This document shows positions 21,515 through 33,438 of a stretch of 64,000 nt of DNA, piece by piece (the first letter of the stretch is position 1; the number at the start of each line of letters is the position of its first letter). Origin of the DNA: Aegilops tauschii subsp. strangulata. Taxonomy: Eukaryota; Streptophyta; Magnoliopsida; Poales; Poaceae. The notes beneath the pieces were generated by a model. The model was not told the origin of the DNA, did no database searches, and saw nothing but the letters and a program-made list of their open reading frames with translations. Both the position numbers and the translations under genes were made by a program. Location: contig NC_053041.3 of assembly GCF_002575655.3 (NCBI RefSeq), positions 377,563,054 through 377,627,053 on the forward strand. The letters run 5' to 3'.

Positions 21515-22460
21515 GTCCTTCATATACGAGCTGACGGGTGGGCCCTATGGTAATGTGCGCTGCTGAATGTGGACCGTTTGACTGGTCAATTGATTGTGTC
21601 ATCAACAAATTACGGAGCTGTATGGTGAGCCAGTGACCGTATGATCACCCTAAAATGTACTCCGTATTTTATTAACACAGTACAGACTCAAACTACCATT
21701 TCTTTCTTTCATATACGGGCTGACAGGTGGGCCCCATGGTTACGCGCCCCGATGGTGCAACACTAGTTGCGCCACGTGGAACGTTTGACTGGTCAATTGA
21801 TTGTGTCATCAACAAAATACGGAGTTGTACGGGTGAGCCAGTGACCGTATAATCATGACATGTATTTTTTTTAACACGGTACAGACACAAGGGCTCATAT
21901 ATACGCGCAAGCTCACACCGCTATAAGCGCACACGCGCAAACCCTACCCCTATGAGCACCTTCGAGACAGTGGGCCAGCATATGATCTTGAGATTTTATG
22001 AAGTCACCATAGGTGCCTCGTAGTCGAGTGGAACGTCTCCTCCCACTGAACGCACATCGCCGAAAAATACTGAAATTAACCCAGGATAAATGCGAGCACC
22101 TGGACTTTAACCCTGGTGGGCTCGAGAAACCACTGTCCTCCTAACCATCCAACCACATGTTGGTTAGCACGAAAAAATGTATGTGGTGACCGTGATGAGC
22201 TTATTCTGAAGTCCAGTGACCATATCGTGCTTTCGCTTCAAATACAATGACTGTAAGTGTCGTCAACAAAATACGGAGCACGCATCAAATGCAAAGTCCG
22301 TCAGTGTCATCAAGAAAATACGGAGACATGTCGTGAGCTAGATACCGTATGATCACCATGAGAATGTATACGGTGACCGTAATGAGCATATTCTGAACTC
22401 CAGTGATCGTATAGTGCTGTAGCTTGAAATACAGTGACCGTCATGCGTGAATGTGTCGTG
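21515..22460. repeat. Duplicated units around GTGAGCCAGTGACCGTAT
   Basis: Two direct copies of about 185 bp begin near 21515 and 21700. They share CATATACG, CGTTTGACTGGTCAATTGAT, TGTGTCATCAACAAA and GAGCCAGTGACCGTAT. Further, more diverged pieces lie after the SINE (22190-22450: GTCGTCAACAAAATACGGAG, GTGACCGTAATGAGC). Copy 2 is interrupted by the Au SINE. Confidence 0.7.
21865..22160 (-). mobile_element. Au-type SINE
   Basis: Read on the - strand it starts near TGTGGTTGGATGGTTAGG (A-box-like). It continues with CCACCAGGGTTAAAGTCC (B-box-like), GTGCGTTCAGTGGGAGGAGA, GAAGGTGCTCATAGGGGTAG and GTCTGTACCGTGTT, and ends in a run of A (plus-strand T run at 21865-21872). These are landmarks of the tRNA-derived Au SINE known from Aegilops and wheat. 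It has no coding capacity and depends on LINE machinery. Confidence 0.85.
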
Positions 22461-24120
22461 GGCATGCATACTTTTAGAGGGTCGAGAGATAGTTTGTGTG
22501 CGTACGTGAAAGTGGTGTAGAAAGAGGGGATGTGCGATGGAGACAAGGAGAGATATGCCCTTCGTTTCTCTTTCCCGTGACTAATATTTTAGGAGAATAT
22601 ATAAACATTCACAATGCAGAACAAATATTTTTGGATGCACCATGAATTAACTTTCATGTATAACATTGTACTATTGTATATGCTTATTTTCTTAGTGGCC
22701 GATTGCGTGTGTGGTGTGGTGGGCACATCATTTCTAGTTGTGGTGGGTCAACATGAGGACTCATGGGTCGGTTCCATCCTGCGCCACATACGTTGGATCG
22801 AGACGTGTTATACGAAGACCCATGTGGAGGACTCGGCGTACAACACGAAGCTAGCTACGAGAGTCGCGGAGGACTCTATCCCCACTGGTGATAAGCCGAC
22901 TATATATGATTTGTAACCCTAGGCCCCCAGTATGTTATAGAAGCTTGGGGGCTAGTTCGTCGATAGTATACACACATGCACAATGCCTGGTATTCACGTG
23001 TACTTTGTACACACCCCTATCACTAATATACAATACCAGGAGTAGTCTTTTTTCTCAACTGCAAGGGTCCGAACTAGGGTAAAACTTTGCCTCGTATTAC
23101 CATCCAGCCTAACAGTCAGGGATATCCTACCGAATGATATGATGGAATCATATCTGCTAACTACTAAGAGAGAGGTGTCTCTAGGGGGCAATGTGTGCAA
23201 GAGAGGCCTAAAGATAATGTGCGTGCAGGAGACACATAGGCACATATATGTGCGTATAGAGGGATAGTAGAGATCGTGCGTGTGTATATATGCATGTGAG
23301 AGAAATAGTGTTTTCCAACTGAGATTAGTGAAAAGAGTGGTACATAGTAGTCAGAAAGAGAGAGAGAGAGATACAGAGAGAGCATGTGCATGAGACTCCC
23401 CGACACCCCGAGAGAGATTGTGAGCCTGTGTGAAAGAGAAATGCCGATGCATATAAAGTGTGTGCACTTATGCGGTAGATAGAGAGATATATAGCGCATT
23501 TGTGAGAACAGGTCGAGGCATAGTGCATCTACGTGTAAAAGGCGGTTCTATGCATTAAATTAAAATATAAATTGCATTATTATTTTTGGATGAGATCATG
23601 AATTTTGCAAATTGCGTATGGACGAAAATCGGTCTATCAGACACCCATACTCTATTGAATTGTAGCATGTGCATGTGTTTATTTCATATTATCGATCCAT
23701 AGATTGAGAGCGGTTTGAAATACAGGCAATGGATGCTTTTGCAATTCATATATAAACATTAATTAGTGCACTCCATGTTGTTAGTGTGAAGCACTTTATA
23801 CATTTGTCACTTGCATGGATACATTCCAAATTGCTAGCTACGAAATAGAATACATGTCGAACTCAACATAAAGGGGGTTTCGAAGATTCGAATTCATAGG
23901 AAGTGCATTCATCTATTTGAACCCGAGATAATGGCATTTGTAAATCAGATGTAAAAGGGGGCATCAATCTTTGTTGTGCGTTCGAACATGCTATATATAT
24001 TCATACACATGTCTAACTTTTTTTTGCAACCAAGGAGATTATATGTGGAACCATGCATGAACTGAGGTAAGTTGCATATTTTTTAATATATACTCGTGTA
24101 CAATGTATATTCAAATGTAC
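22461..24120. other. Spacer with LTR-like and GA-rich segments
   Basis: About 22690-22960 resembles the promoter/leader part of a Triticeae LTR: TGTAACCCTAGGCCCCC, then GAAGCTTGGGGGCTAG. This is by memory and weak. 23350-23410 is (GA)n-rich. 23540-24120 is AT-rich with no feature recognised. The 100-codon frame at 22614 shows no domain. Confidence 0.3.
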
Positions 24121-24299
24121 CACCTCCATTCCAAAATAATCATAGCTTTAGGATTTTCAAGAGTAAAGATTTGTGAAGTTTGACAAATCCTGAATGTTCA
24201 ATTCAAGAGAACCGAAAACGTTAATGCTTTTGCTCCCAAATATTGAACGAAGCACCAAATAGGCCTTTGGTCACCCGAAACCGCGCGAGACTAATGTTT

Positions 24300-24665
24300 G
24301 GTGGTAGGAAATTACTGTCCTGACTCTGGCCCGTGTAGCCTATCGGTCCGATGTCCAAAGGTGTAAACTGGGGTAGGTTTGTAACTTCACCAAGACGCCA
24401 GTCTCGACCACCTCCGAGAAGCATTCATACGCCGTGGGCGCCTAAACACCCATGCGCTCGGCCGAAATCTATCCCGCCCACATTTGGGACACCTGAGATT
24501 ACTGTCCTACCCCCAACCCGCAATATGTCCGAAATTTTAGATGCGGCAAAGTTTGTAACTTTCCCCAAATTTCAAACAAGCGCGTCCCAAACCGAAACAT
24601 TGTTCCCCCATAGTTCCCCGCCTCCCTCCGTTTCCCCATTCATACTCCGTGGGCGCCAAAACGCC
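24300..24665 (+). repeat. Direct repeat upstream of CACTA ORF1
   Basis: About 24310-24455 and 24490-24665 share ATTACTGTCCT, GGTTTGTAACTT/AAGTTTGTAACTT, and CATTCATACKCCGTGGGCGCC. The pair lies directly before the GC-rich first-exon region of ORF1, so it may be a duplicated promoter. That role is inferred. Confidence 0.5.
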
Positions 24666-24869
24666 CTCTCCACCAGCCGCGAAACCCCAGCCTCCTCCGT
24701 CCTCCACCCCATAGTACCCAATCCACCACCGCCCTCCTCCATCACGCCGGAGCCGGTACCGCGACGTTGTCGTCCAACGCAACCGCAACCGCAACGCCCT
24801 CAAGGACTTAGCAGCTGAAGCCGATGTAGAGCTGCCTCCACGACGCCGACGCCGACGTGCGCCGTACCA

Positions 24870-27104
24870 GAACTACTCCGACCATGCCGTCCTGTGCCTC
24901 ACTGCTGCCGGTCCACTGTTGCAACCGTCCACTGTACCGGAGCTGTTCCCGCTACGACGTCGTTCGCCGCCTCGGATCTGCTTCCCCGCCGCCGAGAGAC
25001 GGTCACCGCACCACACTCAGCAACTTGGTCATGGGTTCATCCAAGGCTGCACCGTCCTCCACAACTTCTCGTTTCCAGCGAACCACAAGAAGATCGTTAG
25101 AAAAACAGAAGGAGGACACAACACTGCCAGCATAAAGAGGTACTCCTCTTCCCTTATTCGTGCAAACCTTACGTCTCTGCTCACACCGTATTCATCCCAC
25201 GAAAGAAACTAGTTGAGCGCTTCTTACTGCATCTTCTTCGTGATACTAAATGCACACGGTTTCCTCCCTTTACTATTTCACCTTTGCTAGAGGTCAGTAG
25301 CCCGCCTGGATTTCAATTCAGGGTCAGTCGAACCGCAATTAAAAGAAGCAGCACCCGCTTAGGCCCGCGGAGCACCTAGTCCGCCTATTCGACGGGGAAG
25401 CGGTGCATCGGTGTCTATCATAGGGGTGTGGGGCGCACGAGCTGCTTGCGCCCGATCTGGAGGTCGGCGGGGCTTGAATGGATTGCCGGGGGGCGGTGCC
25501 AAGCACGACGGTGCGGTGAGGTCGAGGGGAGGGTGCAAGCAGGGGACTGGGCCGGTGGTCGCTGCCGTTTCGAGGAAGATCGTCAACACTGACTGGCTGG
25601 AGGTAGATGAAGGCGATCTGCCCGTTCTTTGTACATCGGACGGTGCAGAAAAAATGAACTGACCTATTTGTTTTTAGTCGAATGTTATTTTCATAGAATC
25701 ATGTAGTAATTTAGTGTGCCATGCATGTTTTAGAGCTATCATATGTCTCCCGTCATTTATTTTTCACCGACCTACTATCTGCTACCTTTACACTGTACTA
25801 ATTGTGCACACACTTCACCCATACTCACACTATTGTTTTTTTATGCATGGGTATTTCAGACTCTGATGCAGTGTTGATGAATGCTGAAAAGAAAAGATAG
25901 AAGTCGCTCCAGTGTAATTCAAAGATAAGCACTAAGCGTTTCAGCGCTCTAAAGGATGCGGTGTCAGCAGTTGGAGATAGTAAACGTAGCTCTGCAGTTG
26001 ATGATCTCAATTGCCACACACAACCATCCCAGGTGCTTGCTTTAACTTCGCGCTGTCAAATGTGGTTGCATGTTGCATATGGTGTCTAGCTTGTATTGCT
26101 TCCAATTTGGTTAAATGACATGCCTTCCTGGTTTTGATACATACTACATATGTCTATTAACCATGTTTGTACATCAAACTAATGCTCTTTTGTATCCCTC
26201 CGTCAATCACTGATGATGAGACAGTCACCCGGGTGGGTTAGTGTGAGATGCCATACTCGTTTAAAGAGTGCAGTGTCATCCTCCCCACATGATTCTCAAG
26301 AAACAGCAAGGCTAAATGAAGATAGTCAACGTAGCTCTCTAGTTGATGACCGCAATTCCCCACACCACCATCACAGGTGCTTGCTCTAACTTCGCAGTGT
26401 TATATGTGGTTGCATGTTGCATACAGTGTCTAGCTTGTAATGCTTCTAATTAGGGTAAATTGCATCTGCTTAGTTTACACATTATACCTGTGAATATGAC
26501 ATGCCTTCCTACTTTTGGTACACACTACATCTATGTGTTAACCTTGTTCTTACATGAAACTACCTCTCTTCTGTATCCTGCATCAATCACTTACGATGAG
26601 TCACCTTTATTCGTTGCACATTGCATATTATTTCTAGCCTGTTGCCATGTATTGCTTCTAATTTGGTCAAATACATTTGTTAGGGCACCCTTTTAATTTG
26701 GCAGAGTGATATTGGTGTCATCTTTCATATGGTTTCTAGCTTGCATTGCTTCTAACAAGTTCAAGCACCTTGTGCTTAGTTTACACTTTATACATCATAC
26801 ATGTCAATATGTCACGCCGTCCTATTTTTCATACATATTCCGTCCTCCTATCATGCGGCTGCCTTACATGAAAGTAGTGTTCGTTAGTATCATGCATCAA
26901 TGAGTTCTGAAGAGGAAATTTTATTCCTATTTCTTGTGGGTTTGACTTGACAAGGAAAAATCAAGAAAGAGGAAGGAAAAGACTAAGGAAGGCGATGATG
27001 GTGATCCTCTGCAGCAACGTAAACGAAGCATCTGTACCGATTCTCCATGTACTGATAGTGCATTACAAGGTCCAAGTCTCCGCTCCCGTACTGCACCATC
27101 CAAG
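24870..27104 (+). pseudogene. CACTA ORF1, 5' exons (first exon and three repeat modules)
   Basis: A GC-rich exon candidate ends near 25134. Its last frame starts MGSSKAAPSSTTSRFQRTTR and reaches TAA just before a GGTACTCC donor-like site. Further candidate exons end at donors beginning GTGCTTGCT at 26033, 26377 and 27105. They encode short basic, Ser/Pro-rich segments (KSRKRKEKT-like) of the kind that make up the disordered N-terminus of Transposase_24 proteins. Introns after each exon are copies of each other (GTGCTTGCTCTAACTT, GGTTGCATGTTGCATA, GTCTAGCTTGTATTGCTTC). Stops occur inside some exons, for example TAG near 25899, so the gene is decayed. The array continues at 31404 after the inner CACTA. 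Confidence 0.5.
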
Positions 27105-27529
27105 GTGCTTGCTCTAACTTGGCAGTGTGATATCTGGTTGCATGTTGCATATGGTGTCTAGCTTGTATTGCTCCTAATTAGTGTAAACTGCATCTGCTTA
27201 GCTTACACATGATACGTGTGAATATGACACTACTGGAATTTTCTTATTTGTCGTCTGCTGGCGGACGGCAAAGAAGGTCTTTGCCGTCAGCTTGCAAAAA
27301 ACGGACGGCAAAGAACTGGCTGATGGCAAAGAATGTCTTTGCCATCTGTCATTTCTTTGCCGTCTGCTGGCAGAGGGCAAAGAATCTTTGCCATCTGCCA
27401 GCGGACGGCAAAGAGGTGCCAGCGGATGCCAGTACACTGCAACGGTCCACCCCCTCTTTGCCATCTGCTGGTGGACGGCAAAGAGGGTGGCTATCTTTTT
27501 TTCGGGTAAAAAGAAAACCGTTGCCCCCA

Positions 27530-28320
27530 CCTCCTCTATCTCTATCCCCTCTCTCTCCGCCCCTGCCCCACAGCCGAGCGCCGCCCGACCCCGCCTCCCT
27601 CGACCCCGTGCCGCTGTGCCACCTTGCCTCCACCCGCCGGTGCGCGCCGCCACCTCACCGGAACCCAGGAGCCCCGCCGCCTCGCGCTACCACCTGCGCC
27701 GTGTCGCGCGCCGCCACCTCCCCACAAGCTCGCGGCCCCGCCGCGGAAGCCTCATCGCCCGTCGCCCCAACCTTGAGATCCGCTTCCGCCATGGGAGCCG
27801 AGCACCGAGCTCTTCTGCACCCGCCCGCGTCCCCACGTCGCCATCGCCGCCCCACGCTGCCTCGCGCCCGGATCCAGCCGCGGGAGGTCCGGCCACTCCG
27901 GATCCGGCCTCCCTCTCGCCGCAAGGGCCTCCTCCTCGCTGGAGCGACGCCCCTCGCCAGAGCAGCGCCGGCCAAGCCCATCGGCCACCAGGGTCGTGCT
28001 GCAGCCCATACACGTGATCTCTGGCGCCGTGCAGCTACCAGAGCCGAGCATAGAGAGAGACGCCCCCACCCCACCCCCGAGCCCTTCAACTTGCCTCCCG
28101 CCTTGACGGTTGCAGGCCCGCACGTACGCCCATGGTACCAACCCTCGACTCCTCTCCCTATGCACTCCTCTCCTATGCATCTACCTCTGATCCATGTATG
28201 TCGCGGCGGCGGCAGTGAGGAATCCATGTCGCGGCGGCCATGGCTGGGCCAGTTCTGCCTACATGCGTGTGTGCTGTGTGTGCTTGTGTATCCTTGCTTT
28301 GTATATTTTTTACTGTTCTT
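27530..28320. other. GC-rich interior of the inner CACTA
   Basis: Proline/arginine-rich open frames exist on both strands (for example + 27209-28408 and - 28227-27655), which is what high GC alone produces. It may be the captured first exon and promoter of a gene, since it precedes the glutamine synthetase exons, but no domain supports this. Confidence 0.4.
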
Positions 28321-28336
28321 TCAATGTTCAGTTATT

Positions 28337-28510
28337 TCATCTTTAGAATTTGGAGAAACACCAAATATTTATGTAGCTAAATTTCATCCTTTTGCTGTTG
28401 CCAAGTAGATACCATTGCTAATGGAAGATCAACCACAAATATTTGCAGTTGGTAAACACAATGTTCTACTTTCTTTGCATGAGGCAAAGCACGCAGCTGC
28501 AGGCAACTAG
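28337..28510 (+). pseudogene. Unidentified exon-like fragment
   Basis: After TTCATCTTTAG the frame reads EFGETPNIYVAKFHPFAVAK, a TAG, and then IPLLMEDQPQIFAVGKHN and LLSLHEAKHAAAGN before stopping. Protein-like composition across one stop suggests a second captured gene fragment. The family is not recognised. Confidence 0.3.
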
Positions 28511-29216
28511 CAGCAACATCTCCCTAATATTTTTGTTATTTCTGTATAGTTCTCTCCAGACTATTGATTTAATTTCTACTACGCAAAGAGCAATTCTTTT
28601 TTTTAGACATGGCATATGCAGTTCGCATAATGATTCTTATGTGCTTGGCTCATATGCAGCATGATCATTCAGTACAGAAATGTGAATGTTCTTTATTAGG
28701 CTTTAGTTGCATTTTTGTGCTCATTAGCAGTTGTGACTGACAATGGTGAATGTGATAATTAATCTTCCCTTGAGGGGTGGGTAAGAGTGGTATTATTTTC
28801 TTAACTATTCACCAATAAAAAATATATATATCGTTGCCCCTGAAACCAAGTTGCTACTATCCAGGTTTAATACGGATGTATCACCTTGTTTATGTCTGTT
28901 CCTATTGATAAACTGCATGTAAGTTATTTCATTAACCTACTTTCTCACATTAGAAATAGATTCAGACAAGCTGTTAATTTGTAAACTTCTTTACTTTGTT
29001 ACATATAAAAGGTCTGTCGTTTGTTTTGGAGGGTGGTAATTTTCTACACCTAAGTCCACGTCATCTATTTTTATCTCATGCGGAAACACTGCATCTTTTG
29101 TGCCCTCTCTCAAACATAATTGACTGAAGCTTTGGTATAGCGTTTTACTTACAATATTTGTACTTTCCTTGTTTGCTTACAAGCTGTTTTTTCTTGTACT
29201 CTGATGAATCCCCCAG
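28511..29216. other. AT-rich, intron-like sequence
   Basis: No coding signal. Its position upstream of a glutamine synthetase exon fits captured intron sequence. Confidence 0.3.
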
Positions 29217-30122
29217 GCCATTTTTAAGGACCCGGTCAGGAGGGGTGACAACCTCCTTGTAAGTCCTCGCTACTTTTTATCTTCCATGCTTCTTTCAAAC
29301 TTTTTATGCACCAAAGATGCTGGATGCCATAAAGTAGGAAAAGTAAGATGCAGATGGTTCTTTGAAAAAATCATAGGAAAACATTGTTTCTGGGCACCGC
29401 TAAATTTTAAAAATAAAAAACTGAATTTTGTGTCTTAACTTTAAAAATGAAAACTGAATTTTGTGTCTGTTTGATGTGCTTGGACATATGTGTGATCTGG
29501 TGGACAAAATAACCAGGTGTTTGCGCCCTGTTGTGTAAACACCCTAAAATTCCACTAGTTGACCTACTTGGCTCATAATTAATTGCTTATGAGACTGTCT
29601 CTTCAGAGAAACAACTTGGCCTTTCAGACAACTGTTTGACTATCACAAATCTTAAATACTTGAACTGAGGAAAAAAGCTTCAGCTAAATCAGAGGCCAAG
29701 TTTCTACTGTATTTGGTGCAAAGTCGTTGGTTTGTTGATCTTTTCCTATTTATTACTCCTTGTAGGTTATGTGCGACTGCTACACACCATAAGGTGTTCC
29801 AATCCCCACCAACAAGAGGCACAATGCTGCCAAGATCTTCAACACCTCGAAGGTTGCAGCTGAGGAGACATGGTACGAATACCTCCCTCGATATTTCATT
29901 TTTTTGTTGTTGCAGTGTTTCATATAAAAGTTGTAGTAGCGCTCTTGTGTCTTAACACACATACACACGTGAGAACATAATAAGTTCTACAATATAGATT
30001 AGCACTGATTAGGCATATCTCTGAACCCAAACAGGTATGGAATTGAGCAGGAGTACACTCTCCTCCAGAAGGATGTGAACTGGCCCCTTGGCTGGCCCGT
30101 TGGTGGCTACCCTGGTCCTCAG
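29217..30122 (+). pseudogene. Captured glutamine synthetase gene fragment, three exons
   Basis: Glutamine synthetase joins ammonium to glutamate using ATP; plant enzymes are about 356 (cytosolic) or 430 (plastid) residues. Exon A (29217-29258) encodes AIFKDPVRRGDNLL. Exon B (29766-29872) encodes VMCDCYTP, a stop (TAA 29790-29792), [20 protein letters not shown] and VAAEETW. Exon C (30035-30122) encodes [20 protein letters not shown] then PVGGYPGPQ, part of the conserved catalytic region. Boundaries follow GT/AG, except that exon C is followed by GC. Only about 80 residues are present: the N-terminal beta-grasp part and the C-terminal half are absent. The residues look closer to the cytosolic type (VMCDCYTP) than plastid GS2. 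It cannot make an enzyme. Confidence 0.92.
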
Positions 30123-30480
30123 GCAAGAAAACTCTCAGCATGCTCTCCAGCTTTCCATGTGTTAAACTTACATAAAAACTGAACATTGCATTTCACCAAG
30201 TGAAATGCTACATTTCTACTCCTAACCCATTCTCTCTTTCTTAGTGTTTTTGTTATGCAGGTTGGAAGAAAAGAAGAAGATCCAGAGAAGATCTTAGTAA
30301 TAAGATTGTTTTTAGGAAAATAGATATTTAGTTTTAGGTCATTTCTTGTAATTTCAGATATGGAGTGCTTGTCTATAGTTTTTGTTTTGACATTGTGAAA
30401 CTTGCTACCTATGGATGAAACTGTGTAATATTGATGAAACTATGTATATGTATGGATGAAACTTGCTACTATGTGTTCAT
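30123..30480 (+). other. 3' part of the captured transcription unit
   Basis: TTTTTGTTATGCAG at about 30248-30261 is a plausible acceptor, followed by a short frame VGRKEEDPEKILVIR. This could be the last exon of a chimeric transcript that includes the glutamine synthetase exons. Nothing else recognised. Confidence 0.3.
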
Positions 30481-30489
30481 GACTATTGG

Positions 30490-30490
<1 letters not shown>

Positions 30491-30561
<71 letters not shown>

Positions 30562-30574
30562 GTGTGTGTGTGTG
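30491..30574. repeat. (TA)n-(TG)n microsatellite
   Basis: About 35 TA repeats followed by seven TG repeats. Confidence 0.98.
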
Positions 30575-31403
30575 TTTGATTTTCTGTGAAATGAATTGAT
30601 ATAAGAATAAACATAATTAAATGGGGCAATATAGGCTCTTTGCCATCTGCTGGCAGACGGGAAAGAGCCAGTCTTTGCCGTCTGCCAGCAGATGGCAAAG
30701 AGCCAGTCATTGCCGTCTGCCAGCAGATGGCAAAGAGCCATGACCTTGCCGTTCGGTGGCAGACGGCAAAGGCCCCTTTGCCGTCCGCTTCAAAAAGCAA
30801 ACGGCAAAGAAGCTCTTTACCGATGCCTACTTTGCCGGAGCCTTTTGTCGTCCGCGGCAGACGGCAAGGCCTTTGTCGTCCGCAATCCTTGCCTTTGCCG
30901 TCTGCCGTGGCAGACGACAAAGTAGCTGATTCCTGTAGTGTGACACGCTCTCCTGTTTTTGGTACATACTATATCTGTCTACCACACCATGTTCTTACAA
31001 GAAACTACTCTTCTTGTGTATCCTGCATCAGTCACTTATGATGGAACACCTTTAAGTTGGCAGTGTGATATTGGTTTGCGTCTTGAATATGGTTTCTAGC
31101 ATGTATTGCTTCTAGTTTGATGAACGCCACCTATGACGAGACAGTTTTAACTTGGCAGAGTGATATTGATTGCACCTTTCATATGGTGTCTAGTTTGCAG
31201 TGCTTCTAATTTGTTGAAGTGCCTTCTGCTTAGTTACCACATCATAGGTGTGAATATGTCAAGCCGTCCATTTTTTCGTACATATTCCATCCTCGTATCA
31301 CGACTTTGCCTTTCATCAGAGTAGTGTTCGTCAGTATCATGCATGAATGAGTTCTGAAGAGCGAATTATATTCCTTTTTCTTGTCGGTTTGACCTCACAA
31401 TGC

Positions 31404-33360
31404 AAAATCAATAAAGTTGAAGGAAATTGGCAAGGCATTGGATGATGGTGGTCCTTCCGAGCAACTGAAACGGAGGTTCTCTACAGATTCTACTCCGCCA
31501 TCCTCCCAACAAGATTCGCAAGACAACGCAAGGCTAGACATTCAAGGTAGCTGTGTAGATGATGAGCACATCTCCCCTACTCCACCATCACAGGTGCTTG
31601 CTCTAACTTGGCACTATTATATGTGGTTGCATGTTGCGTATGATGTCTAGCTTTGTTGAATTGCATCTGCTTACTTTACACATAATGCCTGTGAATATGA
31701 CACGTGTTCCTGTTTCTAGAACATACGTGTACATGATGAGCACATCTCCCCTACTCCACCATCACAGGTGCTTCCTCTAACTTGGAACTGTTATATGTGG
31801 TTGCGTTTTCTATATGATGTCTAGTTTGTATTGCTTTTGATTATGTTGAATTGCATCTGCGTAGCTTACAACTTATACCTGCAACGATCACTTAACCATA
31901 AGACACATTTAACTTGGGACTGTGATGTAGGTTGCATCTTGCATTGTCTTCTAGCTTGTACTGCTTCTAATTTCTTGAAATGGCACTTACGACGAGACAC
32001 TTTTTACCTGATAGAGTGATATTGGTTGCATGTTCATATGGTGCCTCGCTTTCATTTCTTCTAATTTTGTTGAAATGCCTTCCGCTTACTGTTTTTTCAT
32101 ACATATTCCATCCTCCTATCGCACGCGTGAATATGAAACGCTGTCTTTTTTTGTAGATATTCCATCCTCCTATCATGCGCTTGCCTTACATCAAAGTAGT
32201 GTTCGTCTGTATCATGCATCAACCAGTTATGCAGAGCTAATTTTATTCATCTTCTTGTGGTTTTGACTTCATAAGGCAATATCAGAAAATAGGAAGGAAA
32301 AGAGTAAGTTAGGGGATGTTGGTGGTCCTCCGCACCGACGCAAACAGAGACTCTCTAGATTTGCCACTGCTACTACTAATGAAGTTGAAGTCCCAAGTCT
32401 ACATGATGAGTTCATCTCCCGTACTCCATCGCAGGTGCTTGCTCTAAGTTGACAGTGTGATAATTGGTTTCATGTTGCATATGTTGTCTAGACTGTATTT
32501 CTTCTATTTTGATTAAATTGCACCTGCTGAGTTCATACGTTATACATGTGCATATGACATGGCGTTCTGTGTCTAGAATACACTACATCTATCTATCATA
32601 CCATGTTCTTACATCAAAGTACTGCTGTTGTGTATCCCGCATCAGTCACTCATGATTGTACACTTTTAACATGGCAGTTTGATAGTGGTTGCATCTTGCA
32701 TTGATTTCTACGTACTGCTTCTAATTTTTCGAATTGCCACTTATGACAAGACACTTTTAACTTGACAGAGTAATATTGGTTGCATCTTTCATATGGTGTC
32801 TAGCTTGCATCACTTCTATTTTCTTGAAAATCCTTCTGCTTAGTTTACACATCGTAGCTGTGAATATGTCATGCCGTCCTGTTTTCCTTACATATTCCAT
32901 CCTCATACGGTTCTCTTACATCAAAGTATTGCTTGTCTGTATCATGCGTCAATGAGTTCTGAAGAGTGATTTTATTCTTTTGTGTTGTGGGTACGGCTTG
33001 ACATGGCAAAGTCAAAAAAGAGCAAGGAAAATAATATAGTAGGGAGTGGTGTTAGTCGTCGGGTGAAACGGAAAAGGATCGGCCGTCCAGATTCTGCTGG
33101 TACTTATAGTGCAGTAGAAGGTCCAAGTCCACCAGCTAAATCTACAAACACAGTATCACCTGCTCCACTAGCTGCAGCATCCGCTTCAACTGTACCAGCA
33201 TCTCAACGAGTTACTCGTTCGTTTGCTCCGGAACTGGCCAGTTCCCAAGCTGCCTTCACACCTAACAGTACTTCCGAAGCACTGCTGACAGAACAGGACT
33301 TGGCAAGATCAGATGAACCTCATGAGCATCAACACCAAGACGGTACCTCACCGAGTCAAG
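31404..33360 (+). pseudogene. CACTA ORF1, continued 5' exon modules
   Basis: Further candidate exons lie at about 31404-31593 (frame MKEIGKALDDGGPSEQLKRR), 31735-31767 (a partial copy), 32277-32433 and 33003-33360 (MAKSKKSKENNIVGSGVSRR, then a Ser/Thr/Pro-rich segment). The first three end at GTGCTTNCTCTAA donors and are followed by related introns containing GGTTGCATGTTGC and TTCATATGGTGTCTAGC words. Basic, low-complexity composition matches the N-terminal part of Transposase_24-type proteins. Whether all modules were ever spliced together is not known. The 33003-33360 exon is the one most likely to join the conserved domain. Confidence 0.5.
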
Positions 33361-33438
33361 TTGCAGTTGCATGCTCCTTTATATGTACTCTCACAGTTTG
33401 ATGTACACTAACACTTTCCATATTCGTTGTTGAACTAG

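Larger units (their letters stand above)
27228..30940. mobile_element. Inner CACTA element carrying glutamine synthetase exons
   Basis: It starts CACTACTGGAATTTTC and ends, in reverse complement, CACTACAGGAATCAGC (11 of the first 12 bases match). The 3-bp target duplication TGA lies at 27225-27227 and 30941-30943. Removing it rejoins the host ORF1 intron word GTGAATATGACACG. Both ends carry repeated subterminal words (TTTGCCGTCTGC, GGCAGACGGCAAAG). The interior has a GC-rich part (27530-28230), glutamine synthetase exons and intron-like AT-rich sequence. It has no transposase, so it is a gene-capturing (Pack-type) non-autonomous element, 3713 bp long. Confidence 0.92.

Noticed and set aside
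23164..23528. Leu/Ser-rich - strand ORFs that look like signal peptides
   Set aside because: They read through (GA)n and AT-rich low-complexity sequence; two overlapping frames look equally good.
27209..28408. 399-codon ORF on the + strand
   Set aside because: It runs across the left end of the inner CACTA (27228) and through a GC-rich stretch that is also open on the - strand. Composition is Pro/Arg/Ala-rich with no domain. Treated as chance.
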